Source of the DNA: Actinomycetes bacterium
GTDB lineage: Bacteria > Actinomycetota > Acidimicrobiia > Spongiisociales > JAHEDJ01
Length of the DNA: 51,800 nt
Direction: 5' to 3'
Assembly (NCBI GenBank): GCA_024641245.1
Contig: JAHEDK010000020.1
Coordinates: 1 to 51,800, forward strand
Shown here: positions 44,175-51,800 of the stretch, in pieces
Numbering within the stretch: the first letter of the stretch is position 1
Layout of the letters: every line of letters starts with the position of its first letter
Notes under the pieces: model-generated
What the model was told of the DNA's origin: nothing
The model's input: only the letters and a program-made list of their open reading frames with translations
The model's database searches: none
Position numbers and translations under genes: made by a program

Positions 44175-46301
44175 TCATTCGCCGGGGCGGTACTCCGACT
44201 CGAGGTTGGCGAGGATGTCGGCTTCCTCGAACCAGACCGGCCGCAGTTGTCGTTCGACGAACAGCTGGGCCTGGTCTGCGTAGTGGGGTGAGTCGACTCG
44301 GAGGGTCGCCGATCCGAATTGATGAACCGCCTGCGACGTCACTGAGCCGTCCGGTCGGAAGGTCACGATCAGAACGTAGGCGTCGCCCGCAATACCCTCG
44401 AAGTGGCCGTCGTGACGGTCTCCGTAAACGGCGTGCAGAAGGTCGGGCGCCCCACCGATGCCGAGATCGACATCGCCCCGTACCAACCGATTCGCCTCTG
44501 ACCAATCGGGCTGGATACTCCCGAACTCGTCTTCGAGCGCCGCCACGGCCCCCCGCAACGCAGCTACGAGTTCACCGTCGCTCACCTCGAGGGCGGAGCC
44601 CATCTGCGACGGATCGAAATCGACATCTGCTTCGAGCAGCTGCGCCAGCAGCATGATCACGAGGCCCGTCGCCGGATCATCCGGATCGGCTACCCGATCC
44701 CACCTCGCCAAGAGATCCACTGCGGCTCCCAGGTCGGCGCCCCAATCGCCTGCGATGAGTCTCCCGACGAGGTCGGCCGGCAGCGAGCCTTCGTCGTAGG
44801 TCATGTCCCACTTGATCGCCGTCAGCTCATCGAGGGTGATCTCCTCGTCGGCCATCAGTAGTTCGCGCGCACGCAGCGACCGATTTGTCTCCTGTTCCTC
44901 AACGCCCATGGAGACGGGGAACGCTCCAAGATCCAGCGCCTCGAGTGCCGCGGTCCGGGGCGTCGAGTTCGAGTTCTGAATGAACCCGCCCTCGGGGTCG
45001 ACGACCCAGGGAAGGTCATCGAGTGGCACATAGCCGTCCCAGAGCGTGGCGGCGGTATCCCCCGGCACGTACCCCGACCAGTCAATCGCCGGATCTCGAG
45101 CCGGGAACAACCCGTGGTACAGGTAGGCGATAGTCCCGGTCCGGTCGGCGTATCCGATATTGAACGACGGCAGTCCATCCTGGCTGGCGAGTGCGGCCTT
45201 CCACTTCTCGAAGGTGTCCGCCTTGTTCATCTTGAAGAGTTGCTCGACGAGGCCGGTCTCACCGATACCTGCGTAGCGGATCGCATAAGTGCCGTGGTCC
45301 TGTCGTATCACCGGGCCGTAGATCGACCAGAGGATCTCCTGCGGGAAGGTCCACCGCAGCCGGCCCACCAACCGCACCTCGATAGGAGCCTCCCCCACCT
45401 CCAGGGTCAGCCACTCACCGTCGACTCGGTAGCGGTCGGGATCATCGGGATCCATGTCGAGTTCGTAGACGTCGATCAGATCCGGATGATTGACGGTGAA
45501 CGACCAGGCGATATCCCGGTTGTGGCCGAGTGCCAGCACCGGCATCCCGGGGAACAAGGCTCCGGTCATGTCCCAGCCTTCGTCGCTGGTCACCTGCGCT
45601 TCGTACCAGGCCACAGGGCCCGTCCAGGGTTGATGGGAGTTCGATACGAGCATCGTCTCGCCGCCCGCGCTCCTCTTCGGCGAGACGGCGAACACGTTCG
45701 ATCCATAGCGGACCGCCGGGGCATCCGCTGCAGACAGGTCGGGCCGCTCATCTTCGAAGAGGGCTGCGATCGTGGCCTCCAGGCCGAAGAACAGCGGCAC
45801 CTTTTGCGTGAAGGCAGCCACCACATCGTGGCCGGTCACCGGGAACAGCCCGCCGAGCGATTCGTCGGGGTGGAGTTCCGCGTAGTGATTGATGCCGTCC
45901 GCATACGCCTCGCAGATCGCTCGGACCTGCGGTGAGAGTTGCGGCCAGCCCTCTTCCACGGTTTGCGGGATCCTGAGCAGGTACACGAAATAGTCGACGG
46001 GAGCCGACTCGGCCCCGTACACGCTGGCGAGGCGTCCGCGGGCGGCGAGGAACGTCTGCTGGATGGTGAGGAAATCGTCTTCGGCATGTGCATAGGCGAG
46101 GCCGTACGCCGCATCGGCATCCGTCGCGCCCCAGATGTGCGGGATACCGAAGGAGTCCCTCCTGATGACGGCGTCGTAGGTGCCGGACGGCGGCCCGATC
46201 CCCTCGACCTCGCCGGCAGCCGACTCCGGCCAGAACATCCAGACGGCGGCCGCCAGCAGCACACTTGCGATCCCAAGGAGCCATTTCTTCCAGCGAGACA
46301 T
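44175..46301 (-). CDS. penicillin acylase family (S45) Ntn hydrolase
   Basis: 708 residues. An N-terminal hydrophobic segment (about 6-24) acts as signal or anchor. Alpha-chain region has IRRDSFGIPHIWG and YGLAYAHAEDD, typical of the family. The self-processing site is RYGSNVFAVSPKRSAGG with S201 as the new N-terminal nucleophile of the beta chain. SWTFTVN-like SFTVNHPDLIDVYELD and a C-terminal acylase region follow. Relatives cleave amide bonds of beta-lactams, acyl-homoserine lactones or other N-acyl compounds outside the cytoplasm. Which applies here is not determined. Confidence 0.9.
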   Translation of the reverse strand: MSRWKKWLLGIASVLLAAAVWMFWPESAAGEVEGIGPPSGTYDAVIRRDSFGIPHIWGATDADAAYGLAYAHAEDDFLTIQQTFLAARGRLASVYGAESAPVDYFVYLLRIPQTVEEGWPQLSPQVRAICEAYADGINHYAELHPDESLGGLFPVTGHDVVAAFTQKVPLFFGLEATIAALFEDERPDLSAADAPAVRYGSNVFAVSPKRSAGGETMLVSNSHQPWTGPVAWYEAQVTSDEGWDMTGALFPGMPVLALGHNRDIAWSFTVNHPDLIDVYELDMDPDDPDRYRVDGEWLTLEVGEAPIEVRLVGRLRWTFPQEILWSIYGPVIRQDHGTYAIRYAGIGETGLVEQLFKMNKADTFEKWKAALASQDGLPSFNIGYADRTGTIAYLYHGLFPARDPAIDWSGYVPGDTAATLWDGYVPLDDLPWVVDPEGGFIQNSNSTPRTAALEALDLGAFPVSMGVEEQETNRSLRARELLMADEEITLDELTAIKWDMTYDEGSLPADLVGRLIAGDWGADLGAAVDLLARWDRVADPDDPATGLVIMLLAQLLEADVDFDPSQMGSALEVSDGELVAALRGAVAALEDEFGSIQPDWSEANRLVRGDVDLGIGGAPDLLHAVYGDRHDGHFEGIAGDAYVLIVTFRPDGSVTSQAVHQFGSATLRVDSPHYADQAQLFVERQLRPVWFEEADILANLESEYRPGE

Positions 46302-46416
46302 GGCAGCACGCTAATCGCTTAGGCTCGGATGCTGGGCACGGCGCCGTGTCACCGAAGGCTTGGAGAGAGGCGTTGCTCAAGTGAGAAATGAGGACGAGAC
46401 CACATACACTCGTCGC

Positions 46417-46527
46417 ATGCAGTTCATGCCAGCCCAGCCGGAATCCCCCTACCGAACTCCATCTGCCAACCCGGATGGAGTCGCCATCGAGATCGCGGTC
46501 GACCGGGTTCTCGGGTCCGGCGACTAA
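46417..46527 (+). CDS. possible 36-residue ORF ahead of the PLP enzyme gene
   Basis: ATG 46417 to TAA 46525-46527 encodes a small acidic peptide beginning MQFMPAQPESPYR and ending in IEIAVDRVLGSGD. It stops 3 bases before the ATG of the aminotransferase-like gene, which itself has no good ribosome-binding site, so translational coupling is conceivable. There is no strong ribosome-binding site for the small ORF either. Confidence 0.25.
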   Translation: MQFMPAQPESPYRTPSANPDGVAIEIAVDRVLGSGD

Positions 46528-46530
46528 CCC

Positions 46531-47724
46531 ATGCGCGAGCACTGGGACCTGGACGAGTCCGTCGCTTTTCTGAATCATGGTTCGTTCGGCGCCGCACCCC
46601 GTGCGGTGCTCGACCACCAGACGAACCTGCGACGCAGGATGGAGCGAGAGCCCGTGCGGTTCTTCTCCGATGAGTTCGAAGGCCTGGCGGGATCTGCCCG
46701 AGTTGAGCTCGGTAGGTTCGTCGGCGCACACCCTGATGACTTGGTCTTCGTCCCGAACGCAACGACCGGTGTCAACACGGTGCTCCGGTCGCTGTCGTTC
46801 CGGCCGGGCGACGAGATTCTCATCACCGACCACGGCTACAACGCTTGCGCCAATGCCGTCCGTTTCGTCGCCGAACGGGCCGCCGCGGAAGTGGTCACGG
46901 TCGCGGTTCCATTCCCTCTGGACGATGAGACCCTGATTGTGGATCGCATCGTCGAGCGTGTGGGCTCCCGAACCAGGCTCGCCGTGATCGATCACATCAC
47001 AAGCCCGACGGCGCTTGTATTTCCCATCCACAGGATCGTTGCCGCACTTGCCGATCTGGGTGTGGACACCCTGGTCGATGGAGCCCATGCGCCGGGCATG
47101 ATCGATCTCAATGTCGAAACGATCGGAGCGGCGTACTACACGGGCAATTGCCACAAGTGGATGTGCGCACCCAAAGGGGCCGCCTTCCTCCAGGTCCGCC
47201 AAGACCGGCAGGATCTGATCGTGCCCACCACCATCAGCCACGGCGCCAACTCACCCCGCTCGGATGTGTCGAGATTCCGGCTGCTGTTCGACTGGACCGG
47301 TACCCACGATCCAACTCCCTACCTGTCGATCCCGGTCGCGATCGCCACCATCGATTCCATGCTGGACGGCGGCTGGCCGGCGGTACGAGCCCGCAATCAC
47401 GACCTGGCGCTCCGAGCCCGCGACCTCCTCGCCGATGCGCTCGGAATCTCGACCCCCGCTCCGGACGCCCTGCTCGGCTCGATGTCCGCGCTCCCGCTGA
47501 CAACCGAACCCCACCCCTTCTCACCCCGGCAACCGCAACCGTTGCGAGACGAACTGATGCGCGGCTATCGCATCGAAGTCCCGGTCCCCTCGTGGCCCGC
47601 CTGGCCTCACCGCCTCTTGCGCGTGTCGGCGCACCTCTACAACACACTCGATCAGTACCAGCACCTGGCGGACGCGCTCGACGCCATCGGGTGTGATCGG
47701 GCCCCGACGCCGACGCTCGACTGA
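46531..47724 (+). CDS. class V aminotransferase-fold PLP enzyme, isopenicillin N epimerase-like
   Basis: 397 residues. Starts with FLNHGSFGAAPRAVLD, the substrate-side loop typical of CefD-like proteins. PLP motifs: PNATTGVNTVLRSL (phosphate), D183 in LVDGAHAPG and the Schiff-base K209 in TGNCHKWMCAPKG. Besides epimerases, this family contains cysteine desulfurase-like lyases acting on sulfur amino acids, which is at least as likely as beta-lactam chemistry. Divergent from the penicillin-acylase-family gene. Confidence 0.87.
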   Translation: MREHWDLDESVAFLNHGSFGAAPRAVLDHQTNLRRRMEREPVRFFSDEFEGLAGSARVELGRFVGAHPDDLVFVPNATTGVNTVLRSLSFRPGDEILITDHGYNACANAVRFVAERAAAEVVTVAVPFPLDDETLIVDRIVERVGSRTRLAVIDHITSPTALVFPIHRIVAALADLGVDTLVDGAHAPGMIDLNVETIGAAYYTGNCHKWMCAPKGAAFLQVRQDRQDLIVPTTISHGANSPRSDVSRFRLLFDWTGTHDPTPYLSIPVAIATIDSMLDGGWPAVRARNHDLALRARDLLADALGISTPAPDALLGSMSALPLTTEPHPFSPRQPQPLRDELMRGYRIEVPVPSWPAWPHRLLRVSAHLYNTLDQYQHLADALDAIGCDRAPTPTLD

Positions 47725-47728
47725 TCCC

Positions 47729-48274
47729 TCAGGTCCGGGCGGCTCCAACAAGAGCCTGCGCACACGATCCGGTCACGGCGAACGGCGCGGGCGGTGCCTG
47801 ATTCGGATCGATGCTGAGAATTATGCCTGCTCCTGTGGCTCCCGCCCCGGATTGGAGTAGCACCCACGAGTCGCCGATTCGGCGCTTGGCGATGACATCG
47901 TTGCCCGAGCCGACGCAGTTGACCGATTCGATCGTCCATCCGTGTGCCCGCACCGCCTCGGCCAGAGCGACCGAAGCCTCCTCCCACGAACCGGAAACGT
48001 CGTAGAGCTTGGTGACCGAGGCCCGATCACCGGACTGCCGATCGGTAATGCGACCGGAAGACAACCCGGGGATCTCCGCACCGAGAATCGACGATTCCTC
48101 GAGTAGCGAGGTCCCGTCAGATGCCCCTCCGCATCCTGTCAACCAAGTCACAAGGACCAATAACACCAACGCACAGCTTCTGAACGCACCAGGAGTCGAG
48201 ACCTGCCCGGGGGACCACCTCCCGCCGTGCCGGAGTCTGAAGGGCAGGATCTCAATCACCGCGCATCGTCGCAT
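47729..48274 (-). CDS. lipoprotein of unknown function
   Basis: 181 residues if read from ATG 48274, which lies inside the end of the diguanylate cyclase gene. A hydrophobic stretch with lipobox WLTGC around residue 48 is preceded by an unusually long basic N-region, so the true start may be a non-ATG codon closer to the lipobox. The mature domain has two separate Cys residues (VNCVG, GSCAQ) and a mixed alpha/beta pattern. No family recognised. Confidence 0.55.
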   Translation of the reverse strand: MRRCAVIEILPFRLRHGGRWSPGQVSTPGAFRSCALVLLVLVTWLTGCGGASDGTSLLEESSILGAEIPGLSSGRITDRQSGDRASVTKLYDVSGSWEEASVALAEAVRAHGWTIESVNCVGSGNDVIAKRRIGDSWVLLQSGAGATGAGIILSIDPNQAPPAPFAVTGSCAQALVGAART

Positions 48275-49130
48275 ACTGCGCCACGACCATCCGATCCCGG
48301 CCCGCCCGTTTGGCCTCGTACATCAAGCGATCGGCTGCAGCAAGGAGTGCCGGAAGCGAGGCGGCCTCGCCGGTGGTGGACACAACGCCGATCGAGAAGG
48401 TCACCGGCCACCCATGCTCGGTCATGCGCTGGGCGAGAACGGCTCGCGTCTTCTCGAGCGCAATTCGGGCATGGTCTTCGACGGTCTCCGGCATCACGAT
48501 GGCGTATTCATCGCCTCCCATGCGGGCCACCACGTCGGTTGAGCGGAGGCTGGCGACCAGCGTCAAGGCCACCTGACGTAGCAGCGCATCACCGGCATCG
48601 TGACCGAATTGATCGTTCGTCTCCTTGAAATGGTCCAGATCAATGAACGCGATCGAGATCGGGCGCCCGTAGCGCGAGGCCCGTTCGACGTCCCGGGTGG
48701 CCAGCTCCTCGAAAGCTCGCCGGTTGTACAGCCCGGTGAGCGGATCGTTTCTGGACAGCGTCCGCTCCCGTTCGAGCGTTTGCCGGAGACGCCCGAACAA
48801 CACGGCAAACAGCACGAAGTAGCCGAGCCGGATGGACGCGTTCCAGTAGGGCAACAGCGGGTTCGAATAGACGCTGCCCGATAGCTGATCGGCCGCCAGC
48901 CAGGTAATCGATGCCATAACGGCATTGCCAAGTGCCCAGGGGCGCTCCATGCTCCATGCCACGAGTGTGATCGGCAACAAGTAGAAGATGGAGAAGGAGA
49001 GTTCCGCCCCGGTTGCTACATCCAACAAGCCGATCAGCAGGGTCAGCACCACGGACTCGACCACGACGAACCGTCGAGGTTGGGCAACCAGGCGCCTGGC
49101 CATCTCCCCGGTGCGGCTTGGTATCGTCAT
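48252..49130 (-). CDS. diguanylate cyclase with N-terminal membrane domain
   Basis: 292 residues. Four to five membrane segments (about 22-115) lead into a GGDEF domain. The catalytic A-site is GGDEY (205-209), an accepted active variant, with SIAFIDLDHFKETND earlier for metal binding. The inhibitory I-site RSTD (196-199) is five residues ahead of it, so product feedback is expected. It makes c-di-GMP. The signal for the membrane part is unknown, and no c-di-GMP effector is recognisable nearby. Confidence 0.9.
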   Translation of the reverse strand: MTIPSRTGEMARRLVAQPRRFVVVESVVLTLLIGLLDVATGAELSFSIFYLLPITLVAWSMERPWALGNAVMASITWLAADQLSGSVYSNPLLPYWNASIRLGYFVLFAVLFGRLRQTLERERTLSRNDPLTGLYNRRAFEELATRDVERASRYGRPISIAFIDLDHFKETNDQFGHDAGDALLRQVALTLVASLRSTDVVARMGGDEYAIVMPETVEDHARIALEKTRAVLAQRMTEHGWPVTFSIGVVSTTGEAASLPALLAAADRLMYEAKRAGRDRMVVAQYATMRGD

Positions 49131-49417
49131 GACGAACGCATCCTACGGTCCAGGTCGCGAGTCCGACTGCATCAGAATCGTCGACGTCTCAACGGGTTGG
49201 GGTCTATCCATCCGGCTCTTCCCCGGACGGCCTAGGCTTCAATTGCCTCAGCTTCTTGGTCCTCTTCAAACCTGAGAGTCGGGGGCAGAGGAGAGATTCG
49301 GCTACTACCTCGACAACGCCGGGCTGGTTGGGTCATCCTCTTTCGGAGACGGGACGCGGGCCGGATTGCGTGAGCGGTTCCGGTCGATTGTCGGAACTCG
49401 GACTGAGGCGATCAACA

Positions 49418-50092
49418 ATGTGCTTCTCACCGGAAGTGGACCTCGTGGTCGGTCTGGTGATCACCGGCATCGGTGTCGATGCGCTTCGCAGTGTCGAGCA
49501 TCCGGGCGAACGACCACTGGCGATGCTCCCCGTGGTGTTTGGAACGCATCAGCTGATTGAAACCGTTGTGTGGTGGGGCGTTGATGGTTGTGTCGGCGAC
49601 GGTGTCTCGCAATGGTCCACAGGGTTGTACCTGGCGATCGCATTTGGCCTGCTTCCCTGGTTTGTCCCCTGGGCGGTGCGGCGCATCGAGCCGGTACCCA
49701 CGAGGCGGAAGCTCATGGCGCTATTGGCAGTTCTCGGTGGGCTCGTCAGCATCTACTTGATATGGGCGGTTGCCCGGGGACCGGTTGTAGTTATCGATGC
49801 CGGATATCACCTCCACTACTCGTTCCCGCTGTCGAACGGCGGCTATGCCGTGGCGCTATATGTGGCAGCGACCTGCGGGTCTCTCCTCTTGTCGTCAGAC
49901 CGGTATGCGGCGATCTTCGGAGCGATCAACCTCATAGCGGTCAGTGCCCTTTCAGTGCTGCTGTTCACCGGCGTCATCTCCCTGTGGTGCGTGTGGGCTG
50001 CGATAGCCAGCGCCGTTATCGCGCTACATTTGCGTCGGACCGACACACATCGGCATCGGCTCCGACCGGCCGGCTTGCGGCTCACTGGATAA
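49418..50092 (+). CDS. DUF6629-like polytopic membrane protein
   Basis: 224 residues with about six membrane segments. The N-terminus MCFSPEVDLVVGLVITGIGVDAL and the early THQLIETVVWW are characteristic of a widespread family of small membrane proteins beginning MCFS. Function unknown. The in-frame codons upstream to 49256 are not needed. The 287 bases between this gene and the cyclase (49131-49417) show no other feature. Confidence 0.75.
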   Translation: MCFSPEVDLVVGLVITGIGVDALRSVEHPGERPLAMLPVVFGTHQLIETVVWWGVDGCVGDGVSQWSTGLYLAIAFGLLPWFVPWAVRRIEPVPTRRKLMALLAVLGGLVSIYLIWAVARGPVVVIDAGYHLHYSFPLSNGGYAVALYVAATCGSLLLSSDRYAAIFGAINLIAVSALSVLLFTGVISLWCVWAAIASAVIALHLRRTDTHRHRLRPAGLRLTG

Positions 50093-50141
50093 CTTCGCCG
50101 GCGTACCCGTGGGACACGGAGTTCTCAGATTGGCCGGCGCG

Positions 50142-50258
50142 ATGCTCCTGAAGTTGTGACAAGACGACGACAGCGGGATGGGTTGCAGTGGTACTGAAGA
50201 AGGCTGGCATCGTTGAGATCATCCACGATCGACCGGCGCGAATCCGGCTCAGGTAGCG
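50142..50258 (+). pseudogene. fragment duplicating the C-terminus of the gene at 50902-51459
   Basis: Frame 50161-50258 reads AGWVAVVLKKAGIVEIIHD then RPARIRLR and stop. It aligns nearly residue for residue with the end of the downstream gene (AGWVAVVLDQAGVVEIIHD then RPARIRLV). The upstream bases also match but are interrupted by a frameshift and a TGA at 50149, and there is no start codon. It is therefore a decayed partial copy in direct orientation about 1.2 kb from the other. Confidence 0.7.
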
Positions 50259-50287
50259 GCGCTAGGTGCGGGGAGCGACCTCGCTGA

Positions 50288-50428
50288 TGGCTGGATGAAG
50301 TCAGAACCGCCATCGACGAGGTCAAACCTCACCTGCAACCCGACCGGTTCGTCGTCGCTTGGCATGGTCTCACTATGACATCCGGCGAAGCACTCGACTA
50401 CGCCCTCAACCTCCTCGACGACGCCTAG
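50288..50428 (+). pseudogene. C-terminal remnant of a TPR-type (LuxR/adenylate-cyclase-like) regulator
   Basis: An open stretch of 46 codons bounded by in-frame stops and without a start codon ends at TAG 50426. It reads DRFVVAWHGLTMTSGEALDY followed by ALNLLDDA. This resembles the common ending of large ATP-binding TPR regulators, where the pattern is RF-x-x-AW-x-x-G-x-x-x-(S/T)-x-x-EA-x-x-YAL. Only the last few dozen residues survive. Confidence 0.5.
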
Positions 50429-50728
50429 CGGCCACCCACCAAGGTTTGCCCGCTCGCCATCCCACGTCGTACAAGGTATGCAGAAGGAACTTGCAGAGGC
50501 ATTCGGGGCACTGGTGCTCGGCAGTTCGGTAGAAGTTCGGTAGAAGAACCCATAATACGCAGCCCCGGGTCGGCGGGTGCAACCCTCTGACCTGGGGTTT
50601 TCGTGGGCCCGGCGTCTCCAGGTCGGGGCAGGGGTCGATGTGGTGGCACACTCACTCGTCGGCGGTGAAACCACGGGTCATGCGGGAGCGGGTGACGGGG
50701 TCACCAACGGGGGAGGCGTTTCGCCCCC
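50429..50728. other. gene-free stretch between fragments
   Basis: I can assign no gene to these 300 bases. A minus-strand frame carries a CPEC-type cysteine pair (HQCPECLCKF at roughly 50490-50520), which might be another decayed fragment, but support is too weak to call. An 11-base direct repeat lies at 50523-50544. Confidence 0.4.
50523..50544. repeat. 11-nt tandem duplication
   Basis: AGTTCGGTAGA occurs twice back to back within the decayed region. Such a small exact duplication suggests recent slippage in unselected DNA. Confidence 0.7.
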
Positions 50729-50917
50729 TCAGGTCCGCTTCTTGGGACAAGCGTCAAGGTGGAAATACACCTGACACTCTGCGTCCGTCAGTGATCGGGT
50801 CACGCGGGCGCGCGCGGTTTCTACCAGTTCGCTTGGGTCGAGCGTCCAAACTCGCACTGTCCCGTCCTCGCCGGACGTAACCAGGTGGGCGCCGTGCCCG
50901 GTTGCACCGGTGGATAC
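50729..50917 (-). pseudogene. C-terminal remnant of a WD40-repeat regulatory protein
   Basis: The minus-strand frame ending at TGA 50731-50729 reads AHLVTSGEDGTVRVWTLDPS, then a helix with ELVETARARVTRSLTDAECQ, then a short tail with DACP. The last WD40 blade followed by RSLTDxECQxYxHxxxCP is the typical ending of actinobacterial WD40 signalling/transcription regulators (BTAD or nSTAND types). The rest of the protein is missing: upstream of about 50900 the homology is lost and a different gene begins on the other strand. Confidence 0.75.
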
Positions 50918-51459
50918 AGAACGGGAAGGTACGCGGCCCGCATACCGGCTGCCCGGTGGCCGCGCCTACAAGTTCTTCAAGACGGAGATTCTTGAATGGC
51001 TTCGAGCCCACCCTGCGACCGGCACACCACGCCCATCCGCTACCCCCGACGCGCCAGCGACCGAAGTTCTGCAACCGGACTGTGCTCCCGGAATGGTTGA
51101 GGTAGCCATCCGCGGCAACCTCCACGATGGTCAACGCCTGTCAACGCCGACCCGTGACGCACCGTTCACGATTGATGCTATCGACGACAAGGGAGTCGTG
51201 CTGCTCCTTGGTGAAGGCAAGTGGCCGACGCGACTCATCTGGGAATGCCTCGAAGGGGTCGTCCCGTTCATTCGGCAGTACGGAGGTGTCGTGGACATCG
51301 GAGGCCGACATGAGGTCCGAGGGGAAGCCGGGCACTCTCGACGGCTACCTGAAAGGCTGCGTGAAGAGGACGACGGCCGGATGGGTGGCGGTTGTCCTCG
51401 ATCAGGCCGGAGTCGTAGAGATCATTCACGACCGACCGGCACGGATCCGGCTCGTGTAG
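50902..51459 (+). pseudogene. frameshifted gene with HTH (excisionase-like) start and conserved AGWVAVVL tail
   Basis: The N-terminal part resembles a MerR/excisionase helix-turn-helix but is split over two frames: LHRWIQNGKVRGPHTG in one, then LPGGRAYKFFKTEILEWLRA in the frame starting at 50910. That second frame continues through FTIDAIDDKGVVLLLGEGKW and VPFIRQYGGVVDIGGRHEV. At 51321-51330 (GGGGAAGCCG) one extra A shifts the frame. Without it the reading continues RGEPGTLDGYLKGC, then AGWVAVVLDQAGVVEIIHD and RPARIRLV to TAG 51459. A partial second copy lies at 50142-50258. The domain after the HTH is not a family I can name. Confidence 0.6.
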
Positions 51460-51464
51460 GGAAG

Positions 51465-51626
51465 TCAACTGCGGAGAGCAGCCTCCTCACTCGCTTTCTT
51501 CCTGATCTCATCCACCTTCGCTTGCATATCGGCAGGCAATGGCACCAATACGTCTTCAATCCCGGCGGCTACATCACCGGCAGTCTTCCTCCTGAGGATG
51601 TCGCAGAACTCGGGGGTGGTGAGCAC
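51465..51626 (-). CDS. small hypothetical protein
   Basis: GTG 51626 to TGA 51465 encodes about 53 residues with a plausible helical C-terminus (PADMQAKVDEIRKKASEE). It starts 4 bases after the stop of the membrane gene at 51631, which suggests co-transcription. A TTG at 51659 would overlap that gene. There is no recognisable family, and it converges on the frameshifted gene with 5 bases between. Confidence 0.4.
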   Translation of the reverse strand: MLTTPEFCDILRRKTAGDVAAGIEDVLVPLPADMQAKVDEIRKKASEEAALRS

Positions 51627-51630
51627 CCGC

Positions 51631-51800
51631 TCAGGACGCGGGTCGCTCCTGTGGAGCAATCCGACTGGTGTCGAAACCCTTGATGATCAGCCATACCGCC
51701 AGCACCATCTCCTGCAGGCCCAGCGGGAGGTCCAGCAGGTCGGTCGTACTCGATGTCGTGCTGACGTCGACATCCGTGAACAATACGAGGAAGACCGGTA
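51631..51800 (-). CDS. C-terminal end of a DUF4386-like membrane protein (5' truncated by window edge)
   Basis: The minus-strand frame is open from the window edge to TGA 51633-51631, 55 residues. It reads LPLGLQEMVLAVWLIIKGFD near the end, the pattern of the last membrane helix and tail of DUF4386-type integral membrane proteins. The start lies outside the window. Family assignment is tentative because only the last helix is visible. Confidence 0.5.
   Translation of the reverse strand, partial: PVFLVLFTDVDVSTTSSTTDLLDLPLGLQEMVLAVWLIIKGFDTSRIAPQERPAS

Noticed and set aside
45748..47241. A 497-codon minus-strand open frame spanning the acylase start and the PLP enzyme
   Set aside because: It runs antisense through the PLP enzyme and out of frame through the acylase, both well supported by catalytic motifs.
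50406..50651. Minus-strand 81-codon frame with a CPEC motif
   Set aside because: A single Cys pair in low-quality, decayed DNA; no second zinc pair and no homologous pattern recognised.
1..51800. CRISPR arrays, insertion sequences, rRNA or complete tRNA genes
   Set aside because: No regularly spaced direct repeats of CRISPR length, no transposase frames with terminal inverted repeats, and no complete RNA gene were seen.

Overview
The window is 51.8 kb of high-GC bacterial chromosome. A WhiB-family regulator, an F420-type luciferase-like monooxygenase, heteromeric acyl-CoA dehydrogenases, PspC-type two-component genes and a DUF5996 protein point to an actinobacterium. An environmental, Acidimicrobiia-like lineage is my inference and was not tested. 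Most of the window is densely packed single-copy metabolic and regulatory genes. Only the two ends look like accessory or decaying DNA.

Layout. 0-1.3 kb: the end of an unidentified gene, an isolated 5' half of a tRNA-Val gene and a membrane protein. 1.4-5.6 kb: a group-2-like sigma factor, a whiB7-like gene with a promoter/upstream-ORF/intrinsic-terminator leader, a zinc-ribbon DUF4870 protein and a cholesterol-oxidase-like GMC enzyme. 5.7-11.7 kb: a purine catabolic block (adenine deaminase-like, 8-oxoguanine deaminase, three-subunit xanthine dehydrogenase) whose reactions converge on urate. 11.7-17.5 kb: an M50-like membrane protein with a broken active site, a membrane histidine kinase downstream of a secreted subtilase with a Trp-rich pentapeptide tail, and an alcohol dehydrogenase. 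17.5-25.6 kb: NUDIX, DUF5996, a PspC-type kinase/LuxR response regulator pair divergent from a PspC/LiaF-like protein, a lipoprotein, an LLM oxidoreductase and an Eis-like acetyltransferase. 25.6-29.8 kb: a five-gene translationally coupled MoxR/DUF58/DUF4129 operon. 29.8-33.6 kb: an acyl-CoA operon (phosphotransferase, MaoC hydratase, thiolase, quinone oxidoreductase). 33.7-39.1 kb: secreted proteins, oligopeptidase B and a DAO oxidase/ornithine-cyclodeaminase-like pair. 39.2-44.1 kb: TetR with a heteromeric acyl-CoA dehydrogenase pair, SDR and nitronate monooxygenase. 44.2-50.1 kb: a penicillin-acylase-family Ntn hydrolase opposite an isopenicillin-N-epimerase-like PLP enzyme, a diguanylate cyclase and a DUF6629-like membrane protein. 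50.1-51.5 kb: a graveyard of gene fragments (WD40 C-terminus, TPR-regulator C-terminus, a frameshifted HTH-containing gene and a duplicated piece of it), followed by a small ORF and a truncated membrane gene.

The most interesting item is the whiB7-like leader, which resembles the antibiotic-responsive attenuation arrangement known from mycobacterial whiB7. Other points of interest are the split tRNA, the fragment graveyard, the repeat-tailed subtilase/kinase operon and several unrelated families of short intergenic repeats.
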